A stretch of DNA of 64,000 nucleotides, from assembly GCF_004345855.1 (NCBI RefSeq), contig NZ_SLXN01000003.1, positions 372,001-436,000 of the forward strand. Reading direction: 5' to 3'. The notes beneath the pieces were generated by a model. It did not search any database, had not been told where the DNA came from, and was given only the letters and a program-made list of their open reading frames with translations. This stretch comes from Sphingomonas sp. BK235 (GTDB taxonomy: Bacteria > Pseudomonadota > Alphaproteobacteria > Sphingomonadales > Sphingomonadaceae). A program made the position numbers and the translations under genes. This document shows, piece by piece, positions 8,598-19,383 of this stretch; positions within the stretch are counted from its first letter, which is position 1, and each line of letters opens with the position of its first letter.

Positions 8598-9029
8598 ATG
8601 ACGATCTTCACCATCGGCTATGAGGGCGCGACGGTGGATGCGCTGCTCGCCGCGCTCGCCGCCGCGGGGGTACGCCGGGTCATCGACGTGCGCGCGCTGC
8701 CGCTCTCGCGCCGGCCCGGCTTCTCCAAATCCCCGCTCGCGGCGGCGCTGAAGGAAGCGGGGATCGACTATGTGCATCTCAAGCCGCTCGGCACCCCCAA
8801 GGCCGGTCGCGACGCGGGCAAGAAAGGCGACGTCGCGACGCTGACCGCGGTCTATGCGGGCCAGCTCGACCTGCCCGAGGCGCAGGCGGCGGCGGCGCGG
8901 ATGCTCGCGCTGGCCGACGAGATGCCGAGCGCGCTGCTCTGCTTCGAGCGCGACCCGAGCCACTGCCACCGCACGCTGCTGCTGCGCGCGGTGGGCGAGG
9001 GACGCGACGTGGTCGATCTGTTCGCCTGA
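8598..9029 (+). CDS. DUF488 family protein
   Basis: A 143-residue protein with the DUF488 hallmarks: FTIGYEG at the N-terminus (residues 4-10), IDVRALPLSRRPGFSK (about 28-44), and LLCFERDPSHCHR near residue 118. The last motif contains a conserved Cys and His pair that suggests an active site or metal site. The function of the family is not established. The start is placed at the ATG at 8598; an upstream in-frame TTG at 8559 would add an unrelated leader. The gene diverges from trmFO and converges on dapD. Confidence 0.82.
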   Translation: MTIFTIGYEGATVDALLAALAAAGVRRVIDVRALPLSRRPGFSKSPLAAALKEAGIDYVHLKPLGTPKAGRDAGKKGDVATLTAVYAGQLDLPEAQAAAARMLALADEMPSALLCFERDPSHCHRTLLLRAVGEGRDVVDLFA

Positions 9030-9044
9030 GCGGCGCGCGTCGCC

Positions 9045-9872
9045 TCAGTCGCGCAGCAGGTCGTTGATGCTGGTCTTGCTGCGCGTCTGCGCGTCGACGC
9101 GCTTGACGATCACCGCGCAATAGAGCGCCGGCTTGCCGTCGCCGCCGCCGGTCGAGCCGGGCACCACCACCGCATAAGGCGGTACCTCGCCGCGGAACAC
9201 CTCGCCGGTGGCGCGATCGACGATCTTGGTCGAGGCGCCGAGATACACGCCCATCGACAGCACCGCGCCCTCGCCGACGCGCACGCCCTCCGCCACCTCG
9301 GCCCGCGCGCCGATGAAGGCACCGTCGCCGATGATGACCGGGTCGGCTTGGAGCGGCTCGAGCACGCCGCCGATCCCGGCGCCGCCGGACAGATGGACGT
9401 TGCGCCCGATCTGCGCGCAGCTGCCCACCGTCGCCCAGGTGTCGACCATCGTCCCCTCACCGACATAGGCGCCGATGTTGACGAAGCTGGGCATCAGGAT
9501 CGCGCCCTTGCCGACGAAGGCGCCGCGCCGCACCACGCTGCCCGGCACCGCGCGGAAGCCGGCGCCGCGGAACTCGGCCTCGCTCCAGCCGGCGAACTTG
9601 CTCGGCACCTTGTCGAACCAATGGCCCGCGCCCGGCCCGTTGTCGATCAGCGCGTTGTCGTTGAGGCGGAAGCTCAGCAGCACCGCCTTCTTGAGCCATT
9701 GGTTGACGCGCCAGCCACCGGTACCATCGGGCTCGGCGACGCGCGCCTCACCGGCGTCGAGCAGCGCCAGCGCGCGGTCGACCGCGACGCGGATCTCGCC
9801 CGCGGTGGTCAGGCCGAGCTCGGCGCGCTGCTCCCAGGCGGCGTCGATGGTGGCGGCAAGGTCGGTCGTCAT
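9045..9872 (-). CDS. dapD: tetrahydrodipicolinate N-succinyltransferase DapD
   Basis: Transfers succinyl from succinyl-CoA to tetrahydrodipicolinate in the lysine/diaminopimelate pathway. It has 275 residues, the usual size. The N-terminal helical domain is followed from about residue 100 by a left-handed beta-helix with hexapeptide repeats, seen as runs such as [18 protein letters not shown] and [15 protein letters not shown]. The ATG at 9872 overlaps the stop of the upstream HAD gene by 4 bp. No dapC or dapE is adjacent. Confidence 0.95.
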   Translation of the reverse strand: MTTDLAATIDAAWEQRAELGLTTAGEIRVAVDRALALLDAGEARVAEPDGTGGWRVNQWLKKAVLLSFRLNDNALIDNGPGAGHWFDKVPSKFAGWSEAEFRGAGFRAVPGSVVRRGAFVGKGAILMPSFVNIGAYVGEGTMVDTWATVGSCAQIGRNVHLSGGAGIGGVLEPLQADPVIIGDGAFIGARAEVAEGVRVGEGAVLSMGVYLGASTKIVDRATGEVFRGEVPPYAVVVPGSTGGGDGKPALYCAVIVKRVDAQTRSKTSINDLLRD

Positions 9873-10534
9873 GGGGTCTCCAGCAGGGTCTCGAGCCAGG
9901 CGGTGAGATCGGTCACGCGGATATCGACATAGGAGCGGTCGGTGTCGTGGTCCTGCTCGGACCCGTTGTCGACCCATACCGTCGCCATGCCGATCGCCTT
10001 GGCGGGTCTGAGGTTGCGCGCCATGTCCTCGACGAACAGGGCGCGGGTGGGATCGATGCCGAAGGCGTCGCACAGCCCCTGATAGGCAGCGGGCGCCGGC
10101 TTGGGCACCAGGTTCATCGCGGTGATGTCGTGCACCGCCTCGAAGCTGGCGCCGAGGCCGAGCCGGTCGAGCACCTTGAGCGCATAGGGTTTGTCGCCGT
10201 TGGTGAAGACGAGTTTGCGACCGGGCAGCCGCGCCAGTGCGGCGGCGAGCGGGGCGTTCTCTTCCAGTGCGTCCATCTCGATGTCGTGGACATAAGCGAG
10301 GAAGGCGGCGGGATCGATCGCATGATGGGCCATCAGCCCGGCCAGCGTGGTGCCGTGGCCGAGGAAATAGTCCTTCTGCACCCGCCGCGCCGCTACCGGA
10401 TCGAGCCCGAGCAGATCGCCGACGAACGCGGTCATGCGCCGGTCGATCAGCGCGAACAGACCGGCGCTGGCGGGGTAGAGCGTGTTGTCGAGGTCGAAGA
10501 TCCAGGTATCGACATGGGCGAGCGCCGGCAGCAT
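9869..10534 (-). CDS. pyrimidine 5'-nucleotidase (HAD superfamily)
   Basis: A 221-residue haloacid dehalogenase-type phosphatase of the SDT1/pyrimidine 5'-nucleotidase group. HAD motif I is IFDLDNTLY (nucleophile Asp14, acid Asp16). Motif II is LVFTNGDK, the conserved Lys is in NLVPKPAP, and motif IV is LFVEDMARN. It is translationally coupled to dapD by a 4-bp ATGA overlap. The ATG at 10534 is chosen because the sequence before it is not conserved-looking. This gene commonly precedes dapD in alphaproteobacteria; a metabolic link to lysine synthesis is not obvious. Confidence 0.87.
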   Translation of the reverse strand: MLPALAHVDTWIFDLDNTLYPASAGLFALIDRRMTAFVGDLLGLDPVAARRVQKDYFLGHGTTLAGLMAHHAIDPAAFLAYVHDIEMDALEENAPLAAALARLPGRKLVFTNGDKPYALKVLDRLGLGASFEAVHDITAMNLVPKPAPAAYQGLCDAFGIDPTRALFVEDMARNLRPAKAIGMATVWVDNGSEQDHDTDRSYVDIRVTDLTAWLETLLETP

Positions 10535-10704
10535 GCGCGGGGCTGTAGAGCCATTCGCCGCGACGCGGAAGAGCGGGAGCGTCGCGTCCGTCGAGGATGA
10601 TCCCTTCGCGCGTCGCGCCGGTGGACAGAGCAAGCCGCGCCGCCACGCGCGCACGCGGCCGACCGATGCTACCGGACCAGAGTCTGATTCACCTCGGTTT
10701 AACC

Positions 10705-10782
10705 GTGCTCCTGCGGAAGCAGGAGCCCAGTGCCGCAGAGATGACGCTCGTGGCTCTGGGCTCCTGCGTCCGCAGGAGCACC
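10705..10782. repeat. family A palindromic repeat (double hairpin)
   Basis: Two hairpins of the form GTGCTCCTGCG...GCAGGAGC and GGGCTCCTGCG...GCAGGAGCAC lie about 25 bp apart in inverted relation. The same unit recurs near 46.16, 62.58, 63.22 and 63.36 kb and as the outer arms of the composite repeats at 18.9 and 51.5 kb. It lies between the HAD gene start and the stop of a small minus-strand gene. It looks like a REP/BIME-type element. Confidence 0.85.
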
Positions 10783-10809
10783 CGCTGGTTCACACCAGCC
10801 GATCACACG

Positions 10810-11028
10810 CTATCGCAGGTAGCGTCCCGCCAGCGACGGATCCACCACCGCGACGTCCCAATTGCCCTGCATCTGCTCGAACGCGCAGGCGACCTGCTCC
10901 AGCTCGGCGGCGAAGTCGGTCAGTGCCTCGTTCGGCGTGGCCGCGTTCGCCGCATCGGCGCGCGCGGCGGCGAGCCGCGCCGCCGTCCTTACCCCTTCGA
11001 CGAAGAAGGCGATCCGCTGGTTGGCCAT
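10810..11028 (-). CDS. hypothetical small protein (72 aa)
   Basis: I do not recognise this 72-residue protein. It is Ala-rich and mainly helical in appearance, acidic in its middle (ALTDFAAELEQVACAFEQ), and has a short C-terminal stretch WDVAVVDPSLAGRYLR that looks like a strand-loop segment. There is no signal peptide or membrane segment. It starts 7 bp after the stop of another small minus-strand gene, so the two probably form an operon. The length, clean spacing and lack of a good overlapping frame support a real gene. Confidence 0.55.
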   Translation of the reverse strand: MANQRIAFFVEGVRTAARLAAARADAANAATPNEALTDFAAELEQVACAFEQMQGNWDVAVVDPSLAGRYLR

Positions 11029-11035
11029 CGCTTAC

Positions 11036-11221
11036 TCACTCGGTGATGGCGTCTTGCCGGCGCGATTGGCGGCGGCGGATCGCCTCGCCGCGCTCCGCCA
11101 TCCGGTCCCAGTTCGCCGCGGCGCGGGTGTGACGCTCGCGCACCAGCGTCAGCACTGCCTGTTCGGCGGCGGCGCGTTCGTCGACCGCGCGCGCGCGGCA
11201 GACCGTCGGTTCGTCGAGCAT
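11036..11221 (-). CDS. hypothetical small protein (61 aa)
   Basis: An unrecognised 61-residue protein, very rich in Arg, Glu and Ala, probably one long charged helix or helical hairpin. I choose the ATG at 11221 because AGGGAGG lies 9 bp upstream; the longer in-frame reading starts before that site. It is the first gene of a two-gene unit with the 72-residue protein. The charge pattern would allow nucleic-acid or protein binding, but nothing specific can be said. Confidence 0.55.
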   Translation of the reverse strand: MLDEPTVCRARAVDERAAAEQAVLTLVRERHTRAAANWDRMAERGEAIRRRQSRRQDAITE

Positions 11222-11316
11222 GGTCGTGATCCTCCCTGGAGCGAGAATGCCGACCACGCCCGATCGATGCAGCCGCTATCCTGCATCAGTAACTTTCCCC
11301 GCGACGACGCGGCGGT

Positions 11317-12114
11317 TCAGCGCGCGCGCGCTGCCCAGCGTATCGCGTTGGTCAGGATGCGGCGATAATTGGGATCGTCGTAGGCGGCGGGATCATGGCC
11401 GAGCGCCGAGTAGAACACGCGCCCCTTGGCGGCGGGGTTGACCCACATCACCGGATGCGTCCCCATCGCCAGCTTGCCGGGGCGGTAGCTCGCCTCGTCG
11501 ACGCGCGCGAGCACCGTCATGCCGCGCGTGGCGGGGTCGTTGGAGAAGGAATACCATTCGTCGGTCGCGGTCCAGGGCTGGGTCACCCCCGCCATGATCG
11601 GATGACGCGGCTGGTCGACGACGACGTTCGCGCGCTGGATGTGATCGTCGCCGTTGGGGTGGCCGATAAAGGTCGTGCCGATGATCGTGTCGACGTACCA
11701 CGGTTCCTTGTGGCTGTCGTCGCCCGCGGCATGAAGGGCCACCACGCCCCCGCCGCGCGCGACGAAGCGCTCGAAGGCGGCGCGCTGGTCGGGGGTCAGG
11801 AACGCACCGCTCGCGCTGTTGAGCACGACCACCGAGAAATGGCGCAGCTGTGCGTCGTTGAACACCGCGGCGTTCTCGGTCGCGTAGCTGGGGCGGCCGA
11901 GTTCGCGTGCGATGTCGCCGAGCACCTCGTTCGAATGCGGGATATGTTCGAGGTGGCGCCAGCCGTTGGTCTTGGAGACGATCAGCACCCCGTTCTTCAG
12001 CCCGGCGGGCAGGGTGGGCGCGACGCTGTCCATCGTCGGCGGTGGCAGATGCGGGTTGGGCGCCGCCTGCGCCAGCGCCAGAGCCCCGACCGTCATGAGA
12101 ATTTTCAGCATCAT
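11317..12114 (-). CDS. ThuA-like domain protein, secreted
   Basis: A 265-residue protein with a short N-terminal signal sequence (about residues 1-18, hydrophobic, ending near AQA) and a ThuA-like domain of the glutamine-amidotransferase-like fold. Typical segments are GVLIVSKTNGWRH, RGGGVVALHAAGD (about 118-130), FIGHPNGDDH and a C-terminal MGTHPVMWVNPAAKGRVFYSALGHD. ThuA domains are linked to trehalose and other carbohydrate catabolism, often beside sugar-active enzymes. Here the next gene upstream is a fucosidase on the same strand, which fits. GGAGACGG precedes the start. Confidence 0.85.
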   Translation of the reverse strand: MMLKILMTVGALALAQAAPNPHLPPPTMDSVAPTLPAGLKNGVLIVSKTNGWRHLEHIPHSNEVLGDIARELGRPSYATENAAVFNDAQLRHFSVVVLNSASGAFLTPDQRAAFERFVARGGGVVALHAAGDDSHKEPWYVDTIIGTTFIGHPNGDDHIQRANVVVDQPRHPIMAGVTQPWTATDEWYSFSNDPATRGMTVLARVDEASYRPGKLAMGTHPVMWVNPAAKGRVFYSALGHDPAAYDDPNYRRILTNAIRWAARAR

Positions 12115-12168
12115 CCGTCTCCTGAACCGCGTCTTATCCGATATCCTGCGGGGTCGCGAGCGCGCCGC

Positions 12169-13521
<1,353 letters not shown>

Positions 13522-13559
13522 CTTCGTCTCCCTTCGCCTCGTGCCCGGTCGCGCCACCG

Positions 13560-15101
13560 TCAGCTCTCCTCGATCCGGCGCTCGTCCTCGGTGCGCAGGC
13601 TCATCTCGTTGAAGTCGAGTTCTTCCTGAAGCAACAGGAAGGAATCGGCCGCCACCTCCTGGCTCTCGCGCAACTCCTCCAGCCGCGCGCGCTGGCGTGC
13701 GATCGCGGCGAGGCCGATCTGGCGTTTCTGCTCGGCCTCGCCACCTTCCGCGCCCGGCAGCATCGCCGCGCGCTTGATGCCGAGACTGTAGCGCCAATGG
13801 TCGGCCAGCGCGCCGCGCGCGTCGGCGATATGGTCGAGCGCCGCGTCGGCCATCGCGACCCGCGCGCGTGCGAGCTCCTCGCCCAGCCCGTCGTCGCCAT
13901 CGAGCCCGAGCCAGCGCACCAGCGGCGCGAGCGTCATCCCCTGCAGCACCAGCGTCGCCAGCACCACCGCGAAGGCGGTGAGCACGATCAGGTCGCGCTG
14001 TGGGAAGTGCGCGGGCAGCGCGAAGGCGGTGGCCAGCGTGACGATCCCGCGCATCCCGCACCAGCCGACGATCACGCTCTGCGCCGGGCTGGTCGGTGGG
14101 TAATCGCCGCGAAAGGCGGGGAGGTGGAAGGCCAGCCGGTTGTAGATCAGCACCCAGCCCATCCGCACGACGATCAGACAGGCGACCACCGCGGCCGCGA
14201 ACACCGCCGCCTCGCGCAGCCGGTCGGGCGCCATGTCGCCGACGATCGTCCGCGCCTGGAAACCCATCAGCAGGAAGGCCAGCACGTTGAGCAGGAACAC
14301 CGCGGTCTCCCACACCGCGAAATCGTGCAGGCGCGCGCGCGGCGGCGTCGCCAGCCCGGCGGATCGCGCGATCGTCATCGCGAAGGTGACGAGGCACAGC
14401 ACCGCGGACAGGCCGAGCCGCTCGGCCACCAGCCAGGCGGCGAAGCCCGACACGAACTGGAAGATGTTGCCGCTCAGCGTGCCCCATACCAGCGGCTGGA
14501 TCCGCTTCATCGCCAGCGCGAGCAGATAACCCAGCAGGATGCCGCCGGGCACCGCGATGCCGACGCGCAGCCCGAGCGCGGCGTCGACCCCGCCGTGGCT
14601 CTCGACCAGGATCGCGGCGGTGTAGAGCAGCAGCGCGGACGCGTCGTTGAGCAGGCTCTCGCCCTTGAGCACCGCGACGGTGCGACGCGGCATCCGCACG
14701 CTGCCCGCGATCGCGGTGGCCGCCGCGGCGTCGGGCGGGGCGACGATCGCGCCGAGCGCGAGCGCGGCATAGACCGGCAGCCCCGCCATGGTGACGCCGA
14801 TCCACGTCACCGCCCCCGCGCTGAGCAGCACCGCGACCAGCGCGAGCGCGGTGAGAGGCCGCCACAGCCGCACCACCGTGCCGACGGGGAAGTCGAACGC
14901 GGCGTCGATCAGGATCGGCGCGATGAACAGCGCGAGCGCGGTGTGCGGGTCGAGCGTGATCGTCGGCGCACCCGGGATCCACGCCAGCGCCACCCCGGCG
15001 CCCGCGAGCAGGGCGGGATAAGGGATGGCGGTGCGCCGTCCGATCTGGAGCAGCAGCACCGCCACCCCGAGCAGCGCGAGTAAGCTCTCGAAGAACGTCA
15101 T
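13560..15101 (-). CDS. Na+/H+ antiporter, CPA1 family
   Basis: A 513-residue inner-membrane cation/proton antiporter. The first 400 or so residues contain about 12 hydrophobic segments, beginning at residue 4. Conserved CPA1 stretches are visible: ALGAIVAPPDAAAATAI, LKGESLLNDASALLLYT and GWCGMRGIVTLATAFALP. The last 110 residues are a cytoplasmic, charged, helical tail. The ATG at 15101 starts directly on the first membrane helix. The fucosidase gene begins 38 bp downstream on the same strand, so they might share transcription although they are not functionally linked. Confidence 0.9.
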   Translation of the reverse strand: MTFFESLLALLGVAVLLLQIGRRTAIPYPALLAGAGVALAWIPGAPTITLDPHTALALFIAPILIDAAFDFPVGTVVRLWRPLTALALVAVLLSAGAVTWIGVTMAGLPVYAALALGAIVAPPDAAAATAIAGSVRMPRRTVAVLKGESLLNDASALLLYTAAILVESHGGVDAALGLRVGIAVPGGILLGYLLALAMKRIQPLVWGTLSGNIFQFVSGFAAWLVAERLGLSAVLCLVTFAMTIARSAGLATPPRARLHDFAVWETAVFLLNVLAFLLMGFQARTIVGDMAPDRLREAAVFAAAVVACLIVVRMGWVLIYNRLAFHLPAFRGDYPPTSPAQSVIVGWCGMRGIVTLATAFALPAHFPQRDLIVLTAFAVVLATLVLQGMTLAPLVRWLGLDGDDGLGEELARARVAMADAALDHIADARGALADHWRYSLGIKRAAMLPGAEGGEAEQKRQIGLAAIARQRARLEELRESQEVAADSFLLLQEELDFNEMSLRTEDERRIEES

Positions 15102-15290
15102 CGCGACCGCGCCCCCTGCCGCACCATCACCCGCGGTCCGTGTCGGCGTAACATGAACCATCGCGCTCGCGCGCGCCAGCCTCGCGGGAGCGGTCGGCAA
15201 CGGCGTTGTTGAACATGTAAAACATTCTGCCTCGACACCGTCACGCCCGCGCCGTATCGACATGGCCTCACGCCGCAGCGAAGGTGACTC

Positions 15291-16256
15291 ATGCCCCAGG
15301 CCAGCAAGGTACTCGACCGTGTCCTCGTGCTCGAGATGGTGCGGGTCACCGAGGCGGCGGCGATCGCCGCCTCGACGCTGACCGGCCGTGGCGATGAGAA
15401 AGCCGCCGACGCCGCCGCGGTGGAGGCGATGCGCGCCGCACTCAACGAACTCGACATGGACGGCACCGTCGTGATCGGCGAGGGCGAGCGCGACGAGGCG
15501 CCGATGCTCTACATCGGCGAGAAGGTCGGCACCGGCAACGGCCCGGCGATCGACATCGCGCTCGACCCGCTCGAGGGCACTACCATCTGCGCCAAGTCGG
15601 GGCCGAACAGCCTCGCGGTGCTCGCCATCGCCGAGGCGGGCGGGCTGCTCAACGCGCCCGACGTCTATATGGACAAGCTCGCGGTCGGCCCCGGCCTGCC
15701 CGCGGGCGTGATCGACCTCGACCGTTCGCCCAGCCAGAACATCGAGGCGATCGCCGCCGCCAAGGGCGTGCGGCCGCAGGACATCGTCGCCTGCGTGCTC
15801 GACCGCCCGCGGCACGAGGCGCTGATCGCCGAGCTGCGCGCGCTCGGCTGCGGCGTGGTGCTGATCGGCGACGGCGACGTCGCGGGCGTGATCGCCACCA
15901 GCGACCCGGACACCACGATCGACGTCTATATGGGCTCGGGCGGCGCGCCCGAGGGCGTGCTCGCCTGCGCCGCGCTGCGCTGCGTCGGCGGCCAGTTCAA
16001 GGGCCGGCTGCTGTTCCGCAACGACGACGAGCGCGCGCGTGCCCGCAAATGGGGGATCGAGGACCTCGATCGGCAATATGATCTCAAGGAGCTGGCGAAA
16101 GGGGATTGCATCTTCGCCGCGACCGGCGTGACCGACGGCTCGCTGCTCGAGGGCGTCAAGCGCCGGCGCGATAAGATGACGACCGAGAGCGTGGTGATGC
16201 GCGCCTCCTCGGGCACGGTGCGCTGGGTCAAGGGCGAGCACCGTATCGAGCGCTGA
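15291..16256 (+). CDS. glpX: class II fructose-1,6-bisphosphatase GlpX
   Basis: Hydrolyses fructose 1,6-bisphosphate in gluconeogenesis. It has 321 residues, the normal size. Metal and substrate segments of the Li+-sensitive phosphatase fold are clear: VVIGEGERDEAPMLYIGE (about 61-78), DIALDPLEGTT (about 88-98) and ATGVTDGSLLEGV near residue 283. Gly/Asp-rich loops match the family. The promoter region between it and the divergent antiporter gene is about 190 bp. A CPBP protease gene starts 4 bp after its stop, so those two are co-transcribed. Confidence 0.95.
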   Translation: MPQASKVLDRVLVLEMVRVTEAAAIAASTLTGRGDEKAADAAAVEAMRAALNELDMDGTVVIGEGERDEAPMLYIGEKVGTGNGPAIDIALDPLEGTTICAKSGPNSLAVLAIAEAGGLLNAPDVYMDKLAVGPGLPAGVIDLDRSPSQNIEAIAAAKGVRPQDIVACVLDRPRHEALIAELRALGCGVVLIGDGDVAGVIATSDPDTTIDVYMGSGGAPEGVLACAALRCVGGQFKGRLLFRNDDERARARKWGIEDLDRQYDLKELAKGDCIFAATGVTDGSLLEGVKRRRDKMTTESVVMRASSGTVRWVKGEHRIER

Positions 16257-16260
16257 CGCG

Positions 16261-16983
16261 GTGGCGGGCGCGGCGTTCTGGCTGGCGGTGGCGCTGGCGA
16301 GCCTCGCGCTGTTCCTGCGCGGCGGCACGCGCCACTATCGCTGGCTCTACCGCCCCGGCGGGGACGCGCGGCGGCGCCGTTTCCTGTTGCGGGCGCTGCG
16401 GCCGACGCTCCACTTCGCGCTGGTGACGCTGGTGGCGCTCGCCGCGCTGGGGCGGCTCGGGACATTGGCGGCGCTGCCGGCCGAGTTCGTGCCGGCCCGT
16501 GCCGCGGCGATCGATCTCGCGGGCGGAACCATGCCGCTCGACCTGCTCGCCTGGTCGACGCTCGGCGGACTGGCGGTGGGCGGCGCGATCGCCGGCCTGA
16601 TCGAGCGCTGGCGCGGGCGATCGGTGACGCTGGGCGACGTCGAGTCGGTGCTGCCGAGCACGCGCGGCGAGCTCGGCTGGGGCGCGCTGCTGTCGGTCAC
16701 CGCCGGCATGACCGAGGAGCTGTTCTTCCGGCTGCTGCTGCCGCTGCTGCTGGTGCGCTGCGGCGTGCCGGGCGTCGCCGCCTTCGCGCTGGCCTGCGTC
16801 CTGTTCGGGGTGGCGCATCGCTATCAGGGGGCGGCAGGCATGATCGCGACCGCGCTGGTCGGGGCGGTGCTGGCGCTCGCCTATCTGCTGAGCGGCTCGC
16901 TCGCGGCGGCGGTGCTGCTCCACGTCGCGATCGATCTCAACGCGCTGGTGGTGCGGCCGGTGCTGTCGGGGCGGGTGCGGTGA
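16261..16983 (+). CDS. CPBP intramembrane metalloprotease
   Basis: A 240-residue integral membrane protein of the CPBP (CAAX protease/bacteriocin-processing) family. The family motifs are in order: TEELFFR (151-157, the EExxxR motif), a His in GVAHRYQG near 186, and HVAIDLN near the C-terminus. About six membrane segments are visible. The GTG at 16261 begins 4 bp after the glpX stop. Substrate unknown; members process prenylated proteins or bacteriocins, or act without known substrates. Confidence 0.87.
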   Translation: MAGAAFWLAVALASLALFLRGGTRHYRWLYRPGGDARRRRFLLRALRPTLHFALVTLVALAALGRLGTLAALPAEFVPARAAAIDLAGGTMPLDLLAWSTLGGLAVGGAIAGLIERWRGRSVTLGDVESVLPSTRGELGWGALLSVTAGMTEELFFRLLLPLLLVRCGVPGVAAFALACVLFGVAHRYQGAAGMIATALVGAVLALAYLLSGSLAAAVLLHVAIDLNALVVRPVLSGRVR

Positions 16984-16994
16984 GGGTGCGGGCT

Positions 16995-17118
16995 TCGAGA
17001 CGGCACTTCGACGAGCTCAGTGCCTCCTCAGCCCGAACGGGATGCAGGCTGCCAAGTTTCTGTTACCGTTCGCGCTGAGGAGAGGCTGAGCCTGTCGAAG
17101 CCTCGTCTCGAAGCGCCT
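16995..17118. repeat. family C inverted repeat
   Basis: A long imperfect palindrome between convergent genes. The left arm CTTCGAGACG...CTTCGACGAGCTCAG pairs with the right arm CTGAGCCTGTCGAAG...CGTCTCGAAG, and an inner pair CTCCTCAG/CTGAGGAG brackets the centre. It could act as a bidirectional terminator for the CPBP gene and the ABC permease gene. A short fragment of the same family (CTGAGCTTGTCGAAGG) is found inside the nested repeat at 19.1 kb. Confidence 0.75.
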
Positions 17119-17150
17119 TTCGGGGAGTAGGCCGGGCAGACCACCCCCGC

Positions 17151-17908
17151 TCAGCTCTTCAGCCGCCAGCCGGTGTGGAAGATCGTCACCACTGCGGCCA
17201 GGCAGAGCGCGCCGAAGCCCGCCGTCACCGCCACGCAGGCGAGCACGTCGACGTCGCTGATGCCGAAGAAGGTCCAGCGGAAGCCGTTGATCAGATAGGC
17301 GATGGGGTTGAACAGGCTGACCGTCCGCCACGGTTCGGGCAGCACCGACAGCGAGTAGAAGGCGCCGCCGAGGAAGGTCAGCGGCGTGATCACCAGCAGC
17401 GGGATGATCTGGAGCTGCTCGAAGCCATTGGCCCAGATGCCGAGGCAGAAGCCGAACAAGGAGAAGCTCGCCGCCACCAGCAGCAGGTAGAAAAGCATCA
17501 GCAGCGGGTGCGCGACATGCAGGTCGACGAACAGATGCGCGGTGGCGAAGATGACGAGGCCGATCACCATCGACTTGGTCGCCGCGGCGCCGACATAGCC
17601 GATCACCGTCTCCACCGCAGACAAGGGCGCGGAGAGCAGCTCGTAGATCGTGCCGGTGAACTTGGGCATGTAGATGCCGAGGCTGGCGTTGAAGACGCTC
17701 TCCGAGAAGATCGTCAGCAGCATCAGCCCGGGAACGATGAAGGCGCCATAGGGCACGTCGCCGATGTTCCTCATCTGCGACCCGATCGCCGAGCCGAAGA
17801 CGATGAAGTACAAGGTGGTGGTGATCACCGGTGTGGCGAGGCTGGTCCAGATCGTGCGCCCGAAGCGCGCCATCTCGAAGCGATAGATCGCCCAGATGCC
17901 ATGCAGGT

Positions 17909-17912
<4 letters not shown>
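17151..17912 (-). CDS. ABC-2 type transporter permease
   Basis: A 253-residue inner-membrane permease of the ABC-2 (YadH-like) export family, with six hydrophobic segments after a short cytoplasmic N-terminus ([15 protein letters not shown]). The family region [19 protein letters not shown] followed by [11 protein letters not shown] lies around residues 178-215. Its start overlaps the stop of the ATPase gene by 4 bp, so the two make one exporter. The substrate is not known; relatives export lipids, polysaccharides or drugs. Confidence 0.92.
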
Positions 17913-18838
<926 letters not shown>

Positions 18839-18942
18839 GTCGTCTCCCTGCTTCGCGCGTCAGTTAGGGAGCGCGGCAAGGGGCGGCAAGCGCGGAAACG
18901 CGGCGTTTCGGAATGTGTGACGGCGGCGCGGCGAGCGCCGCC

Positions 18943-19335
18943 GTGCGCCTGCGCGCGCAGGACCTCTGCAAACCCTATTGTCATCCCGGACGTGTTCCGG
19001 GATCCACGGGTCCGGACCAAGAAGGCGGCTTAGTCATTCATCACCGTCATCCCGGCCTCGCGCCGGGATCCATGGTGCCGCGAGAGCAACGCGGGCGGCT
19101 CTCGCGGCGCGATGGATCCCGGGTCAAGGCTCTCCTGAGCTTGTCGAAGGGCCCGGGATGACGGAGCAAGCAGCTTCCGCGACAATAGACCTTTTTTGGT
19201 CCGGATCCACCGTGCCGCGCATTCCGAAAGCATCATTTTCGCGGAAGAGTGGATCCCGGAACAAGTCCGGGATGACGGTAGGTGCGTGCGTTTCGCGCCT
19301 TTTGCAAAGATCTCGCGCACGCAGGAGCACGGCGG
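18943..19335. repeat. nested composite of palindromic repeats
   Basis: This fills most of the 545-bp gene-free gap between the ABC exporter and the DsbA-like gene. Outer arms GTGCGCCTGCG and CGCAGGAGCACGG are one family A hairpin. Inside them lie inverted ends AGGACCTCTGCAAA (18959-18972) and TTTGCAAAGATCT (19301-19313). These enclose a family B palindrome (GTCATCCCGGA...TCCGGGATGAC, about 18979-19277). Its centre is split by another segment with inverted ends TCCGGACCAA (19011) and TTGGTCCGGA (19205). That segment holds a second family B palindrome (19046-19162), itself interrupted by a family C fragment. No gene lies inside. Confidence 0.85.
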
Positions 19336-19383
19336 CGATGGTCTCTGCCGGTGCAGCGACGGCGTGACGACAATGCCGATGCG

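Noticed and set aside
18943..19335. Possible CRISPR array because of repeated GGGATCC-containing units
   Set aside because: The units are inverted, not direct, differ in length and have no regular spacers; no cas gene is nearby.
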